Below, piece by piece: positions 45,646 through 58,440 of a stretch of 64,000 nucleotides of DNA. Source of the DNA: Zanthoxylum bungeanum (taxonomy: Eukaryota > Streptophyta > Magnoliopsida > Sapindales > Rutaceae). The DNA lies in contig SKCR01025354.1 of the NCBI GenBank assembly GCA_019454045.1, forward strand, positions 62,001-126,000, in the 5' to 3' direction. The first letter of the stretch is position 1. Every line of letters starts with the position of its first letter. The translations under genes and the position numbers were made by a program. The notes beneath the pieces were generated by a model, which saw nothing but the letters and a program-made list of their open reading frames with translations, was not told the DNA's origin and searched no databases.

Positions 45646-47618
45646 TGTTGGACAATTATGACCCACAGCATCATTATTTGTAAAAGACATGGTGTTCTTT
45701 GTACAAATTAACTATGTGACAAAGGAAATTGCTCTTTTATCATTTGTAATTGGATTACTTGGTTATATAAATGATAAAAGTCCATATGATTAGTACCGGA
45801 ATAATAAGATATGAGACAGTATTAATCCACGAAAGGTTTAATCATTAAATATCCATAGTCGTAGTATTATCGAGATTGGACATCGATAATGCGGAATAGG
45901 CTAGTATCACACTTGTGCGCGTTATGGAAGCTTAACGGTATAGTTCTCATATATTTAAGTATTGGATACTTATGCAAGTGTGGTAAGAGATTCTTTTAGC
46001 CGTTGGAACGGGAACAGCTTCGCTCTAGATAGACCCCTCGGAATTCCATTGGTAGTATGACTATGTGTATATGGGAATCCGAATCAGGGTAGGTGTATAT
46101 GGTCTTAACCTGAGACTTGCATCGCTAATACTTGCGACAATCAGTATACTTTGGTTTTGGTCATCCGGAGATTTAACAGGTTCTGTGTACGCCTCTTCTG
46201 GGTATACTAAGAATCGTAGTGTATTGGGTGTGATGTCAAGATGGAAGTATCATTTCAGTCATATGAAGATGATGATCACGCAGGGATACAGAACCGGTAC
46301 TCTTAAATGCTGCAGCTATCGGGATAATATGACTAGATCATGATTATCCGATTACAGAGACTAGTTGTTAGTGATCCGATATATGCTTCGTACTGGGAGA
46401 CATAATTCCAGCCCCAGGCCTAGCATGTGACATCCGATATTGGATCGTAATACGTAATACTTCGTATACTACGCCTGATAAAGATTGTATATTCTTCGTT
46501 GAATATTTCTGGAGAATTGGGTAGGCACCGTGCTTTGCTAGAAGCCAACCATGTCTTGTAAATCGGTAAAGAATGTGGTACTGGGTACGCACGTGTTCGG
46601 ATAGTCTGACAACCAGATTTACTGCCAACATATCCATGGATCTCTTAGGTCGCTTCCCAAAGATTCACTGATGTGATTTGACTCGAACAGAGAATTAATC
46701 TGGGATTAATTATGAGAGAGAAAATTAATGTAATTAATCTGGGATTAATTACGGCAAGAATTAATCTGGGATTAATCAACAGAGAGAAAATTAATCTGAG
46801 ATTAATTGCATCATGAATTAATCTGGGATTAATTCGTGAAAAAAAAACGTGATTAATTTGGAATTAATCGGTAAAATAAATTTAATAGTTAAATTGGATT
46901 TTTCTATTTTATTTATTTATTTGGGCTAAAATAATATATTAGATATATTAATTGAAATTGGATTTCAATGCGGAATTAAATTGGATTTTAATTCTAGCGA
47001 ACGAATTAATTTGGAATTAATTCGCAAGCGACTTTTGTAATAATTTTACGAGGCATTATTATTTAATTAAATTGGATTTATTTACGTCGAGATGGAAAAT
47101 TCATTTAATCGGATTAAACGAACCCGAGCCGAAAGTGTGTTTTGCAACCCAACTTGAATTTTGAATTTAAGTGTGGGACCCACCAACTTACATCAACAAG
47201 TCACTTGAGTGATGGAAGTGGTTGGGAGCTTTTAAAGCTTTCTTGTACAACACACTTTGACTTTTGCTTTTGAAAAGTATATACACTTTTTGGAAAAAGA
47301 ATTTTGGTAATTGTTTTTGGAAAACAAAACACAAAACTTCATCTCTATCCCATTTCTCTCAATGGCCGAAACCTTGCTTCTCTTGAAGGGTAAATTTTCT
47401 TTCAATTTTGTTCTTTCTAGCACATAAGGAGTCAAATGAAGGTGATAGGGAAACTCACCCATGAGTTTGGAACAACAAAGAAAGCTTGGAGCTTCCACAC
47501 ATCCATGAAAATATTTGAAATCTTAACCGATCAATGTAAGTAATTTCCGCAACTTACTTTAATTAATTCACACACGAATCACGCTTAGAAGATCCTTGGC
47601 ATGTCTAGGACACTAACA
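45646..47618 (+). repeat. 3' LTR of Copia-E (1973 bp)
   Basis: It starts TGTTGGACAATTATGACCC and ends GACACTAACA at 47618. It is related along its length to the LTRs of Copia-A but carries an expansion of AATTAATCTGGGATTAATT-type palindromic repeats at 46690-46870. Confidence 0.85.
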
Positions 47619-49456
47619 CTTAGTTCCTTACACTCCTTATATCTTTATTCTCCTGGAAACTCCATCAACTTCGATTGCTTAGAACATCTCTACTAAATTT
47701 CTTGGTTCGGGTGGTACTCTCATCTGGTTCTTCTTTCTCAATATAATGAGACTCTTATGAGTCATATATTATACTCTTGAGAGTCGCTCTCTCTGGTCCC
47801 TTCGTACTTCTAAGTATTTACTTCCTTAAGGATTCCTTAATTCAACGATAGCTTCTAGACTTAGCTTGACTTATTGTAGCTTCAAATTATTCTATTTCAT
47901 GCTTTTTATCTATGTTTCATTTGGGCTCATCGATTTGGCTGTCTTGCCATCTCACTGTTCCTCTAATCTATCCATTGCTCTACTTTACTAGTTCTTCTCT
48001 TTACTGGGCTCTAAGTTGAGGGGTGAGCATATGCTCACTGGCTTGGTTAGAGTCTTCACTTATTCTTTCTATCTCCAAGCTACATTACCCATGTCTCTGT
48101 ACTGAATCTTCTTGACACTTCTGCTTTCCTTCTAATTTAGAAAAATATTCAACGTAAAAGTTGTAGATCTCGATCTCATCTTTTTGATGATATAAAATTC
48201 ATAAAATTTGAAGTTCGTATGAGAAAGTTACGGCCCAAATACCATGGGCTGTTTGGAGTGGAACATCATAGAATTTCGCATCGAAGTTTCGAAGAATTTA
48301 CCATTTATCCCCAAAGTCGTTCCATGAATGTATATATGCTCAAACATAATTTATATTACGTAACACTCATTCCGCGATGTAACAGTACTACAGTGCAACA
48401 GTAGTAGAGACTACCGGTCGTTACATTTATGATGAAACTAATTTTTGAATTTGATTTTGATTTCATCAAAGAGTTTTTATTATTTGTTTTCGAAATGATT
48501 TGGAAGTGATGGTTTCATTTTCTTCATTGGATGATGTATGTGATTTTTTGTGTGAAGATTACTTTTGTAAAGAATATATGAATAGTTGTCTGCTATTGAT
48601 AGAAGGATAAGAATGGATTTGTGAAATACTATGGAATGGATGAATTGATTGTGGGTGTTTATCCCTTCTGAACTTGACAATGTATGTGATTGTTTGTGTA
48701 ATATTTTATGTTTCATTTATATGTATGTGTATAATTCTTGGTTACACAGTGGCCTATACGTTTAGATATGTATATATGTAAAGGTTGGTGTTGGAAGCGT
48801 TATCAGATAGATATGATTGTCAAGTGAAAGATCTGATGATCATTATAGCTATGTTATCTGAATTCGTAAAGGCGGGTATGTGGATATGTTATTTAGATTA
48901 GTATGTTGGTTTGCGAAGGATTTGAAAATCAGTACATGTTATGTTTTATAACTTTAATAAGTAAATGCATTCAAGGTATGGAAAACAACTATTGTAGAGT
49001 TTTTCGTATAAATGTGTATGAATTTATATTTGGTTAACATAAGAATTTAGACGTAATAGGTATTATAATCTTCAATTATAGGTTTTAATTAAGCTTTTGG
49101 TTTATGCCTAGTTTTAACTCATATGTTGACATATGATATTTTATGCTTAGCTTATATGTTTTTTTTATGTCATCTTGTGCAAGTAGTTTTTTACATATGT
49201 AAATAAAATTTTTAATCAACATGTGTTATTGTGGCCACGGAGCCCTTGAGTATGGTTGTTGATTGATATGTCTTGTGTAGATCGGAGGTCCTTTTTGTTC
49301 ATCTGATATCCTATATAGATCGTGTTGGTGTTGGACTGTGTTCCAGGTTGTCCAATTTTTAGGGTGTTTTATGTCTGTTTTTCGTTAGTTATGAAGCTCA
49401 ATGAGACAGGTATTCATGTCTCCTGCCGATAATATTCTGCCTCTAACGAGATGTTA
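47619..49456. other. Unassigned sequence, probably part of another LTR element (X)
   Basis: No coding region is visible in 1.8 kb. On the minus strand the right end reads TGTAACATCTCG at 49456, a plausible LTR start, and it abuts Gypsy-3 LTR sequence that otherwise continues the pattern GTGGATCC...AACCCC. A second TGTAACGACCGG start-like sequence lies at 48427. Around 48140-48300 is text typical of plant LTRs (AAAGTTGTAGATCTCGATC). Copia-E ends at 47618, so it apparently inserted into this element. Confidence 0.4.
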
Positions 49457-49828
49457 CAAAAATACTGGGGTTAAGGGATCCACTCTTGATACTTTATATA
49501 TAAAATAATTTTTACTTTTTATAAAATATAAATTATAATTATTTCCTAATTAACTTATTTTGTGATAATCAGGTATTAATTATGGCAACACATGTGATTC
49601 CTCTTGTCTATAATTAGTCCATGTTAAAGTATTAAATTATGCCAAAACTTATAAAACCATTCATAAATATGGTAATAAGATTTGTCAATAATTAATCCAG
49701 ATTTTTAAAAGTCTACACTCTCACAGTTATGGGTTTCAAGTATTATTTGTGTCAATTAGTGATTGTCTGCAGCTAATCAAGAGTCCTAAATAAATTGGAA
49801 AGAGTTGAAAATTTATTTGGGAAATAAT

Positions 49829-49882
<54 letters not shown>

Positions 49883-50487
49883 AATACAAATTACCTACTT
49901 TTCATAACAAGAGCTTCACCATTTACCCAATTAAGATGCAAATTAGCTACACATGCTTTAAATAAAAACACATGTAATTTTACTAATGAAAGAAAAAAGA
50001 AATTACAATAAATACCGAAAATTTAACAAACAATACACTCTCTCTCATATTCCATAAGAGAAATTGAAAGAAAGCATACCTTTTAAGGTACCGAACACCT
50101 CTATTTGGAAATTGAAAAAGTTACAATCATCTTTTGCAATTGTCAACTTGACAATTGCAATGATAACCCACTCATAAAATGGTTCTTTACTCCCAAGTAT
50201 AAGAGTGTCGAAATAATAAAATAATTTGGTGAGTCCTATTTGAATCTAACTGTCACGCTCTTTTGGGTTTCTAGGTCCTAAAATTTAGATTTCATATCCA
50301 TTTTCCCTGTTGAGCTTTCAAAGTAATATTTTACCTACATAAGAAATAAAAATTACAATAAAAATATATATAACATAAATTTAATTATTATTTCATAAAT
50401 GTGCTAAATTAAGGGGATTAATGAAACTACAAGCGTAAAATTATAAATTTTCCTTTTAGTAAATGTACATTTTTTTAGTGTCCATCA
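49457..50487 (-). repeat. Gypsy-3 LTR fragment
   Basis: On the minus strand it starts TGATGGACAC at 50487 directly after a GGGGGTG polypurine tract, as in Gypsy-2, and runs to 49457, where it is interrupted by element X inside the GTGGATCCCTTAACCCC region that other gypsy LTRs share. The sequence is strongly AT-rich and only distantly like the Gypsy-1 and Gypsy-2 LTRs. No coding content. Confidence 0.7.
49831..49877. repeat. AT dinucleotide microsatellite
   Basis: An uninterrupted (AT) run of 47 bases inside the Gypsy-3 LTR. The open frame across it is meaningless. Confidence 0.97.
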
Positions 50488-51319
50488 CACCCCCAACCAG
50501 CTTATTATTAGTCCCTAGTAATTTTAGCGAAAACTAAAACAACATATTCTTATCCAAGTTAGTAATTATTTTATTTCTTTTTAAATTATCAAGTAAGCAA
50601 ATTCTCCTATATTTTTTACATTTCTTCTATACATACATAAGATAAAATACCAATCAATTTATTATGCCCACAATATTCATAGGACTTTTTGAAAAAAGAA
50701 TAATATTTTTGTCCCAAAGTTATATCAGGATTTACTCATTTTTGACAATTGTAGTTTATTTATATAAAAATAGTTTTTTAATAGATAATACATCTTTAAT
50801 CCTTGTAAGGAACTTTGGGCCCGTGACTCTTAAACCAGTTAACTTTAGGAGAATAGGTGTTAAGACACCCCTCACGGACTTAATTGTTTGGATCTTAGAT
50901 GTCAAAAAGAAAAAAATGTCCAATTTCTTTAAGTTTTCTCCTTAACCCATGTAACGAGTTTTGGGCCAGTGACTCCCAGACCAGTTGGCCTTAGAATACT
51001 AAGTGTTAAAACACCCTTACTGACTTAATTGCTCGAGTTAGAGAGACTAAGAACTTATTCATTTTTTAAAACCAACTCAAGTTATACTGTTTTACGCGAA
51101 CAATCACTACTTGTTGAGGCAAGATGTCTGGTTACTAAGTAAAAGCTTGATTTATAATATTATCATTTTTTTTCAAACCATCTCAAGTTCTATTGTTTTA
51201 CGTGAACAATCATTGCTTGCTGAGATAAGATGTTCGGTTACTAAATAAAAGGTTGATTAGTTTTTTTTTTTGAATTATAGAACACAAATTTCAATGTCTT
51301 TAACTGCTACATCCAACAA
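50488..51319 (-). other. Gypsy-3 polypurine tract and 3' UTR
   Basis: GGTTGGGGGTG (50498-50488 on the minus strand) is the PPT. Upstream of it are two copies of the stem-loop module also found in Gypsy-2 (50805-50905 and 50948-51045) and two copies of another 82-bp sequence containing CAAGTTMTAYTGTTTTACG (51071-51151 and 51177-51258, period 106). The Ogre-like element interrupts it at 51320. Confidence 0.7.
50805..51045 (-). repeat. Duplicated stem-loop module (Gypsy-3 copy)
   Basis: The two copies have a period of 146 bp. The hairpin strands read AGGCC-AACT-GGTCT in one copy against AAACC-AACT-GGTTT in Gypsy-2, so a pair is changed on both sides. Confidence 0.65.
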
Positions 51320-51652
51320 ACTAGTGTAGGACACAGAAACTGGGCGACGCATGCTGTTCCGGGCTCGCGGCCCGGTTGGGAGTACGGAGTAGCCCGCGGG
51401 GGACTAAACCGGAGAATAAAGGAGTTGCCACCCGATGTGAACCGGGAAAATGATTTAAGTCCGCACTCACCCCTTGCAAGGGAAGACCTCAAACCGTTGG
51501 GTTCGGAATGGTCCCTTACTTATGCCACTTGTAATAAAATGATTTGTGCAATAATTTAATCGAGTCTAGCAACATATATTCCTAAGGGTATTCTATTTCT
51601 AAGTTAGCATGCATAAATCAAAAGTTCATCTAAGTTCACATGTAACACATTT

Positions 51653-51892
51653 TCATATTTGCATACAACCTATTTGCATATAATCTATGTCCAAATTTGC
51701 ATACAACCTATTTGCATACAATCTATGTCCAAATTTGCATACAACTTATTTGCATACAATCTATGTCCAAATTCGCATACAACCTATTTGCATACAATCT
51801 ATGTCCAAATTCGCATACAACCTATTTGCATACAATCTATGTCCAAATTTACATACAACCTATTTGCATATAATCTATGTCCAAATTTGCAT
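51653..51892. repeat. 38-bp tandem repeat, about six copies
   Basis: The unit contains TTTGCATACAACCTA and TTTGCATACAATCTATGTCC. Copies differ at one or two bases. Two overlapping open frames here arise only from the repeat. Confidence 0.95.
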
Positions 51893-52099
51893 GCATAAAG
51901 ATAAATTGAAATACGGCAAGCATACAATGTCATAAGCACATTACATTCATGGACACGGAAATGCAAACAAATGGCAGTTGCACAATCATACGTAATAAAG
52001 AGAAACAATTAGGTATATAATGCAAAGAAATAACCAAAGAGGCAATTTTACATCAAAATAAACGTGCCATGATGCGATTTGAAAGATAAATTATGGAAG

Positions 52100-52975
52100 T
52101 GAAAGAAAAGAGATGCGACATATGCCCACATCTATATAGGACTTCAAGTGTCCGATTGAACGTATCTCACATTCAATCGAATGCACTTTGTCCGGCGCGG
52201 CAAAACGTCGTGGCAAAGGTAGCCCGTAGGCTTTCTATCCCTCAAAGTGGAGGACCTTTAATCCAACTTGATTTGCCCATGCGCGATGCAACATGATGCA
52301 TGATTATGCAAGAAGATGACATATAAAGAAAAGCAAATAACGAAATAAAAGGCGTGGCGAAGTATCGTGGTAAAGGTAGACCGTAGGCTTTTTATCCCTC
52401 CAAATAGAGGACCTTTAATCCAACTTACTAAGCTCATGCGCATCACATCATAATGCATATAAAAGTAAAGACAACAATATTGGACTTCGTATCCCCGACT
52501 GGACACGTCTTACATTCAACCGAATATACATTATCCGGAATGGCAAAGCATCGTGGTAAAGGCTTTTAACCCCTCGACATGGAGGAATTTTAATCCAACT
52601 TACTAAGCCCATGCGCTAATAACATAATGCATATAAAAATAAAGACAACAATATCGGACTTCGTATACCCGATTGAACACATCTTACATTCGACCGAATA
52701 TACATCATCCGGCGCGGCAAAGCATCATGGTAAAGGATTTTAACCCCTCGACATGGAGGACCTTTAATCCAACTTACTAAGCCCATGCGCTAATAACATA
52801 ATGCATATAAAAAATAAAGACAACAATATCGGACTTTGTATACCCGATTGAACACATCTTACATTCAACCGAATATACATCATCCGGCGCAGCAAAGCAT
52901 CGTGGTAAAGGATTTTAACCCCTCGAAATGGAGGACCTTTAATCCAACTTACTAAGCCCATGCGCTTTATCTCAT
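52100..52975. repeat. About 175-bp tandem repeat, five copies
   Basis: The anchor GGACCTTTAATCCAACTT (third copy changed) lies at 52252, 52409, 52584, 52758 and 52933, so the spacing is 157, 175, 174 and 175. The last three copies are most alike. Each also has CATCCGGCGCGGCAAAGCATC or a variant. Confidence 0.92.
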
Positions 52976-53074
52976 CATTACACAAACAAATAACATGCAG
53001 AAATTAAATAACGGATAATAAACAAACAAGATAAAATAAATCGAAATTTGTGCCGTTTGCTCGAGTGGTACATG

Positions 53075-55135
53075 TGTTGGTTTCTATTATGGTCCCGGAT
53101 CGATTATAAGCATGAAAAACATTGCGAATACATATCGACGAAGTTGCGGAATACTCACATCGATCGGTTGAGACGATTTGAAGACGAATGAAGCCAAAAA
53201 CGCTCACTGGTTTGGCGCCACTGCTGTGCAGAATTCTTCACTGGTTTGGGCGTGAAAATGGTCATTCCGCAAGCTCCAAACTTCGTCGAACGGATCCCGC
53301 CTCATGGGTGGACTTCCCTAACACCTTTGCAACTCTCGTAAGTGTGCTAGCACTTGAGTTTTTGCCACAAAAAACTCACTCAATGCTCCCCTATTGCTCA
53401 CGGCAGTGACCTGAAATGGAAGAAGAGAAGAGACAGCCCCTTGGGCGTGTGAGAAGGAGAGAAAAATGGAGGAAATGCGTATTGGTTGACTTGGTAAATG
53501 AATTACCAAAATGCTTTATATATTTTTCCAAAATAATAAGCATTTACCATTTTTATTTATCAAATAAAATCAAATGGAAATGGCATCTCAACCACCAACA
53601 CTATTCCACCAAAACACATCAACTATTCATTTCACTTTATCAAAGTGACATGATGTTAGTCAATCCATCAATCAATCAATCACATCACTCAAAGTGACGA
53701 ATGATTTGACGCTTGATGTGACTTGCGTCGCCGCACTTGAATTCGAAATACGAATGCGCTCGCAATCACACTCGGGCTCGATTTCGCTAATTCCTAATTA
53801 GCGAGTTTTCCGTCGCGTCGTAATTAAATGATTACGCCTAGCGAATTCACTATTCACGTCGCTAACGAATTAATTCTAAATTAATTCGTTCGCCCGAATT
53901 AAAATCTAATTTTAATTCTGCGTCGAAATCTAATTTCGTTTAATATATCCAATATATTAATTTACCGATTAATTCCAAATTAATCATTCTCTCTCTTAAG
54001 ACGATATTTTATCCTAGATAAAATATCTCCTTAATTAATCCTAGATTAATTTTCTCTCTTCTATATAATCCCAGATTATTAATGAGTGCGAGTTATGCGT
54101 CATCGGTGCATTATCGGGAAGCGACCCATGAGATCCCCGGATAAGTCGGCAGTAAATACGGTCGTCGGAGTATCCGAATCACGTACGTACCAAGTACTAC
54201 GTTCTACCGATTTACGAGACAAGATCGGCTTCTAGCAAAGCACGAAGTCTATCCAATTCTCCGGTCATATTCATCTAAGAATATTTAAGATCTATATCAG
54301 GCGTAGTATACCAAGTATCATGTATATCGGCCCAGTATCGGATAGTCACGTGCTAGGGCTGGGGCTGGATAAGTGTCTGCCCCGTCCGAAGCACATATCG
54401 GATGTCTGGTAACTAGTCTCTATAATCGGATATACATGACCTTGTCATAATATCCCGATGGCCGGCCAGCACTTAAGAGCACTAATACCGTATCCTGCGT
54501 GACATCATCTCCACTATGACTGGAGTGATACTTCCATCTTGACATCACACCCAATACTCTACGATTCTCAATATACCCAGCATTGGCGTACACAGAACCG
54601 GTTAGAGTCCTGGACGACCTCAACTAAAGCATATTGATTGTCGTAAGCATTAGCGGTGCAAGTCTCAGGTTAAGACCATACACACCTACCCTGATGTCGG
54701 ACTCCCATAGACACATAGTCATAATACCAATGGGATTCCGAGGGGTCTATCCAGAGCGAAGCTGTTTCCCGTACCATCGGTGAAACACAACCTCCTATCG
54801 CACTTGCATGAGTATCCAATACCCAAATATATGAGAACTATGTCGTTGTGCCCTCACAACGCGCACAAGTGCAATACTAGCCTATTCCGCATTATCGATG
54901 TCCAGTCTCGATAATACTCCGGCTAGGGATATTTACTGATTAATCCTTCGTGGACTGATACTGTCTCATATCATTCTCAATCCAGGAACTAATCATAGGG
55001 ACCTCTCTTCATTTATATATCTAAGGTGATCTAATCACAAATGATGAGAGTGCAATTTCCTTGTCACATAGTTAATTTGTACAACAACACTATGATCTGT
55101 ACAAATAGTGACGTTATGGGTCATATTGTCCAACA
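53075..55135 (-). repeat. 3' LTR of Copia-D (2061 bp)
   Basis: It starts TGTTGGACAATATGACCC at 55135 on the minus strand and ends GAAACCAACA at 53075. This is the full-length copy. Confidence 0.95.
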
Positions 55136-55146
55136 ATCTCCCACTT
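55136..55146 (-). other. Polypurine tract of Copia-D
   Basis: AAGTGGGAGAT on the minus strand directly before the 3' LTR. Confidence 0.9.
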
Positions 55147-58100
55147 GGCACATAGCCAGTCACTCAAGTGTCGAACACCCGAACTATGTACGGTTTGCTC
55201 AAATTGCTGAGAAAAGCATTTCGTCAGTGGATTTCCATGATTATCGTCTGACGCGATTTATACGATCATCACATCGCCACGATGTATGATCCGAACGAAT
55301 CAGATGATATAGAATTATATATCTGGATCGTCGATGAGACCTTTAATTCTTTAGCCTTGTGCTGACGCCTAGCTCAGCTGCTAACAGAACTATATCTAAT
55401 CTAATTAGATTTATTATCGACCAAATGGCTTCTATTGCTGCCTCACTGCAGCAATAATCCGCATTTGTTGTTTATTCGGCAACAGTATCTTGCTCGGAAG
55501 ATTTCCAGCTCACTGTCCCGTTATTCAAACTTTATAGTACGGCAGTATTTAACTGTTTGGAAACTTGCGGTAGTGATCCCAGTCACTTCAAGTTCTCCTT
55601 CTCCATAGTTTAGACAACATCTTTAGTTCTCTAAGATACTAATAGATGTCCTTAACTTCAATCCAGTGACTATCACTTGGATTGACCCGATTGTGACTCC
55701 ATATGCTCGAAGCGTATGAGACACCAAATCAAGTACATTTTAAATGTATAATTTCCCAGAGAGTGTTAACAACTCCAAATCTATCCCAGTAGATCTTTAT
55801 TCCCTGAATAAAGGTTGTTACTCTCCAGAATTCTACGGAGAATTTCTATGAAAGCCAAGCTTTCACCAATTGCTTTATGGGAATTTTCTTGTCAGTGCGC
55901 TCCCACTAACCTCCTTATATACACAATAATCATTTCGTTTTGAATCAAATCATAACCATTATGATTATTTCAAAACGACAGTTCCAAGAACCTTATGTTT
56001 GCTTCAATCCACACATGGATCGAATAACCCGCAAACCTTGTTTGTCGGTTATAAACAAAAGTCAGGATGTTGTAAGCATCCTCCAAACTTTTCCTTTTCA
56101 GGAAAGCGATTTTGATCTACAACTGACGTATTTCATAAATGAAATATGCAGTATCTACAAGCATCTTCAAAATGGATTTACCATGGCAACAGGTAAAAGG
56201 TTGAACCGTAATCAACACAATGTTGATAACGATACCTTTCCGTCAAAAGCCCAGCTTTGTACGTTGGTATGTTGCCTTCCATGTATGTCTTCCTTGAAGA
56301 CGTTTAATGTACCAATAGGCACAATGCCTTGTGGTACAACACTAGTATCCAAACATAGTTGTTATATATGGTATCCATTTCGGACTCATGGCACTTTGCC
56401 ATAATAGGGAGTCGATACCTTGTATCACTTCCTCTCTACGTAGTCGGTTGGTATACCTCCATAAGATTTACATCTTTAAGGGGTTACATCAGAAACCCAT
56501 ACCCCAGGTTGTTTTCTGATTTTCTCCGATCTACGCGCGGTTCTTGTGTATTTGAAGATTAATGGTTTAGTTTCATCCTTGATGAACTATTTATGTTCCA
56601 TTACGGACTTCGTGCCTTGAAAGTATTACCCCGATTTTCATCGTGTTTTACTGTCCTCCCACTTACCACTGCATATCGGTATTCCTTTTAGGAAAACCGC
56701 ATGGCGAGCAACAATCACATTGTTCTCTTGTGAGATATATAAGTACTATACTTATGGTTATCCCTAGGATAACCTATAATTGGCACTTATCCAATTTGGG
56801 TTCTAATTGGTATCATCCAAACGTTATGCCCGGCATACCCAAATTATTAGGAATGAGAAAACCTGTTTCTTTCCTGTTCATATCCTATATGATATCTGTC
56901 AAACAGATTTATTTGGAACCTTATTCTAATAAGTTTTGCACTGTCAATACATATCCGTTGAAGGAAATGATAGCTCAGAGTGACTCGTGATAAACCTTAT
57001 CATGTCCAAAAAAATTTGGTTTTCGTTCGGACACACCGTCTAACTGACGTGTCTCGGGAGGAGTCCTCATCTGAAAGAATACTATACTTTCATGTATGTT
57101 TGAAACTTAATGCTTAAGTATTTTCCATTACGGTCTTACCGTGACGGTATAATACTATAGCCGATCTGTTTATCTACTTCGTGTCGAAACCCTAATAGTT
57201 CCGATCTGTGTTCTTCAAAAGAACACCATAACCATAACGTGATGCCACATCCGTTAAGGTCACGAAATATTCATGTTCACATCTAGCCTAGCTAGATATG
57301 GGCCCACTAACTTCACCATGAATAGGGCTAACAGATCGGTGGCACTTACACTATTACCAAGTAAACAGTGTTTTTAGGTACTTACCTAACAAACTAGATT
57401 CGTAGACTTTATTTGAATAGTCAAATCAGTCCTAGTACCCACTCTTCAAAAGTGTGGATATACGAGCTTGTTTAATTGTGTCCCAGACAACAATGCCACA
57501 AATAAGTCTCTATTGATCAAATCAATTTGAGCTATTTATTTGTCAATTTATATGTTTTGAGATTTTAATTATATTCAAAATATAAATTCTGTTATTCACA
57601 TCTAATGTGTTTATCTCAGTATCATCTTTATATAATGAAACACTTAGTGTTCTAGAATATAAAGGTTTATCCACAATGGATTAAACACTGATATAGAGAT
57701 AATGTCTCTAGTCAAACTAGTTACATTATAACAGTTCCTAATTTAAGTACACACCCGAAGGGTAGTTCCTAAACTTAGGTATCTACGGTCGAAACAGCGA
57801 CTTTCGTCCCGTTTCCGATTCGCAGAGCAATCTCAGCTTGAAGTCAGTATCCTGCTCAAAGCAGATTCTGAACATCAATACATATATTTTATGTACACAA
57901 CTAAGTATTTAAAATCTAATTTCAATACTAGTAGTGAACATAACTTTGACAAACATTTTTAAAGTCAGAGCCTTGCCCTTTCTTTATTCCTTCGTGTCTG
58001 CCATATCCAAATGGTAGTCACTTTGGGATATGTCAATTATCCTTTTCAATATTTCAGGAACCTTAGGCCAGCCTTGGGTTTTTAGAATATCGAAACGATG

Positions 58101-58440
58101 TGCACCTCGTGCTACATGCCCAATTGCAAACTTTGACTTTTCTCCTCTAGAATAGTCAATTAATTCTCCAAGAATTATTTATTGCAATTTTAATACTTAT
58201 TAAATCTAAACATAGATTTATGACAAGTATATTAAATTAAGCATTAAAGTCATCATCACATAAATCTTCCAAAGATTTTATGCTCTACTTATTTGCTTAA
58301 TTTTGGGCTTAAGGTATAATAAGTTATTTTATCAAATAAAAAGTAACCTATTATTTATTCCCAATTTGAAAATTAAATCATTTAAAATATTTTAATCCAG
58401 ATTATATTTTAAATATCCAACTTTTCAATTTTATCTTGAT
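55147..58440 (-). pseudogene. Copia-D gag-pol remnant
   Basis: On the minus strand gag traces lie around 58440-57960, the protease near 57955-57770, pre-integrase and integrase near 57540-56640, RT near 56480-55760, and RNase H near 55620-55160. All are identified by alignment with Copia-A and Copia-1. No frame is open beyond short stretches. The protease active-site region, the catalytic YVDD region and the zinc knuckle cannot be read as protein. Shared lesions with Copia-1 include the loss of bases at GGCATAACGTTTGGATGATACC, where Copia-A has the longer GACATACGTCAAACGTTTGG. The longer open stretches on the opposite strand (55940-56404, 56643-56990) are shadows. Confidence 0.75.

Larger units (their letters stand above)
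25331..47618 (+). mobile_element. Copia-E: degenerate Ty1/copia element hosting Gypsy-1 and Gypsy-2
   Basis: Internal copia sequence resumes at 25331 (leader, then gag), is interrupted at 26517 by Gypsy-2, and continues at 42725 into pol, PPT and 3' LTR (45646-47618). The 5-bp sequence GTTTG occurs on both sides of Gypsy-2, and copia gag-pol reads across it (SGVFV before, VINISTTSFKNW after). Its own 5' LTR and first leader bases must lie left of the window, beyond the far end of Gypsy-1. This makes it one of the older layers. Confidence 0.88.
51325..53074 (-). repeat. Long LTR of an Ogre/Tat-like element, 3' part
   Basis: The + strand edge TGTAGGACACAG (minus ...TCCTACA) mirrors the TGTAGGCACTG start at 63720, giving TGTAGG...CCTACA ends. 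It is preceded by ACTAG (51320-51324), the likely TSD. With 62331-63720 it makes an LTR of about 3.1 kb, interrupted by Copia-D. Long LTRs with internal tandem repeats are known in Ogre/Tat elements. A GC-rich segment at 51340-51500 contains GGGCTCGCGGCCCGG. No gene. Confidence 0.65.

Noticed and set aside
51653..51892. CRISPR-like regular repeats
   Set aside because: The units are adjacent tandem copies without unique spacers, and the window is plant DNA.
55940..56990. Open frames of 154 and 115 codons on the + strand
   Set aside because: They are antisense to the degraded RT and integrase of Copia-D and correspond to no known product.
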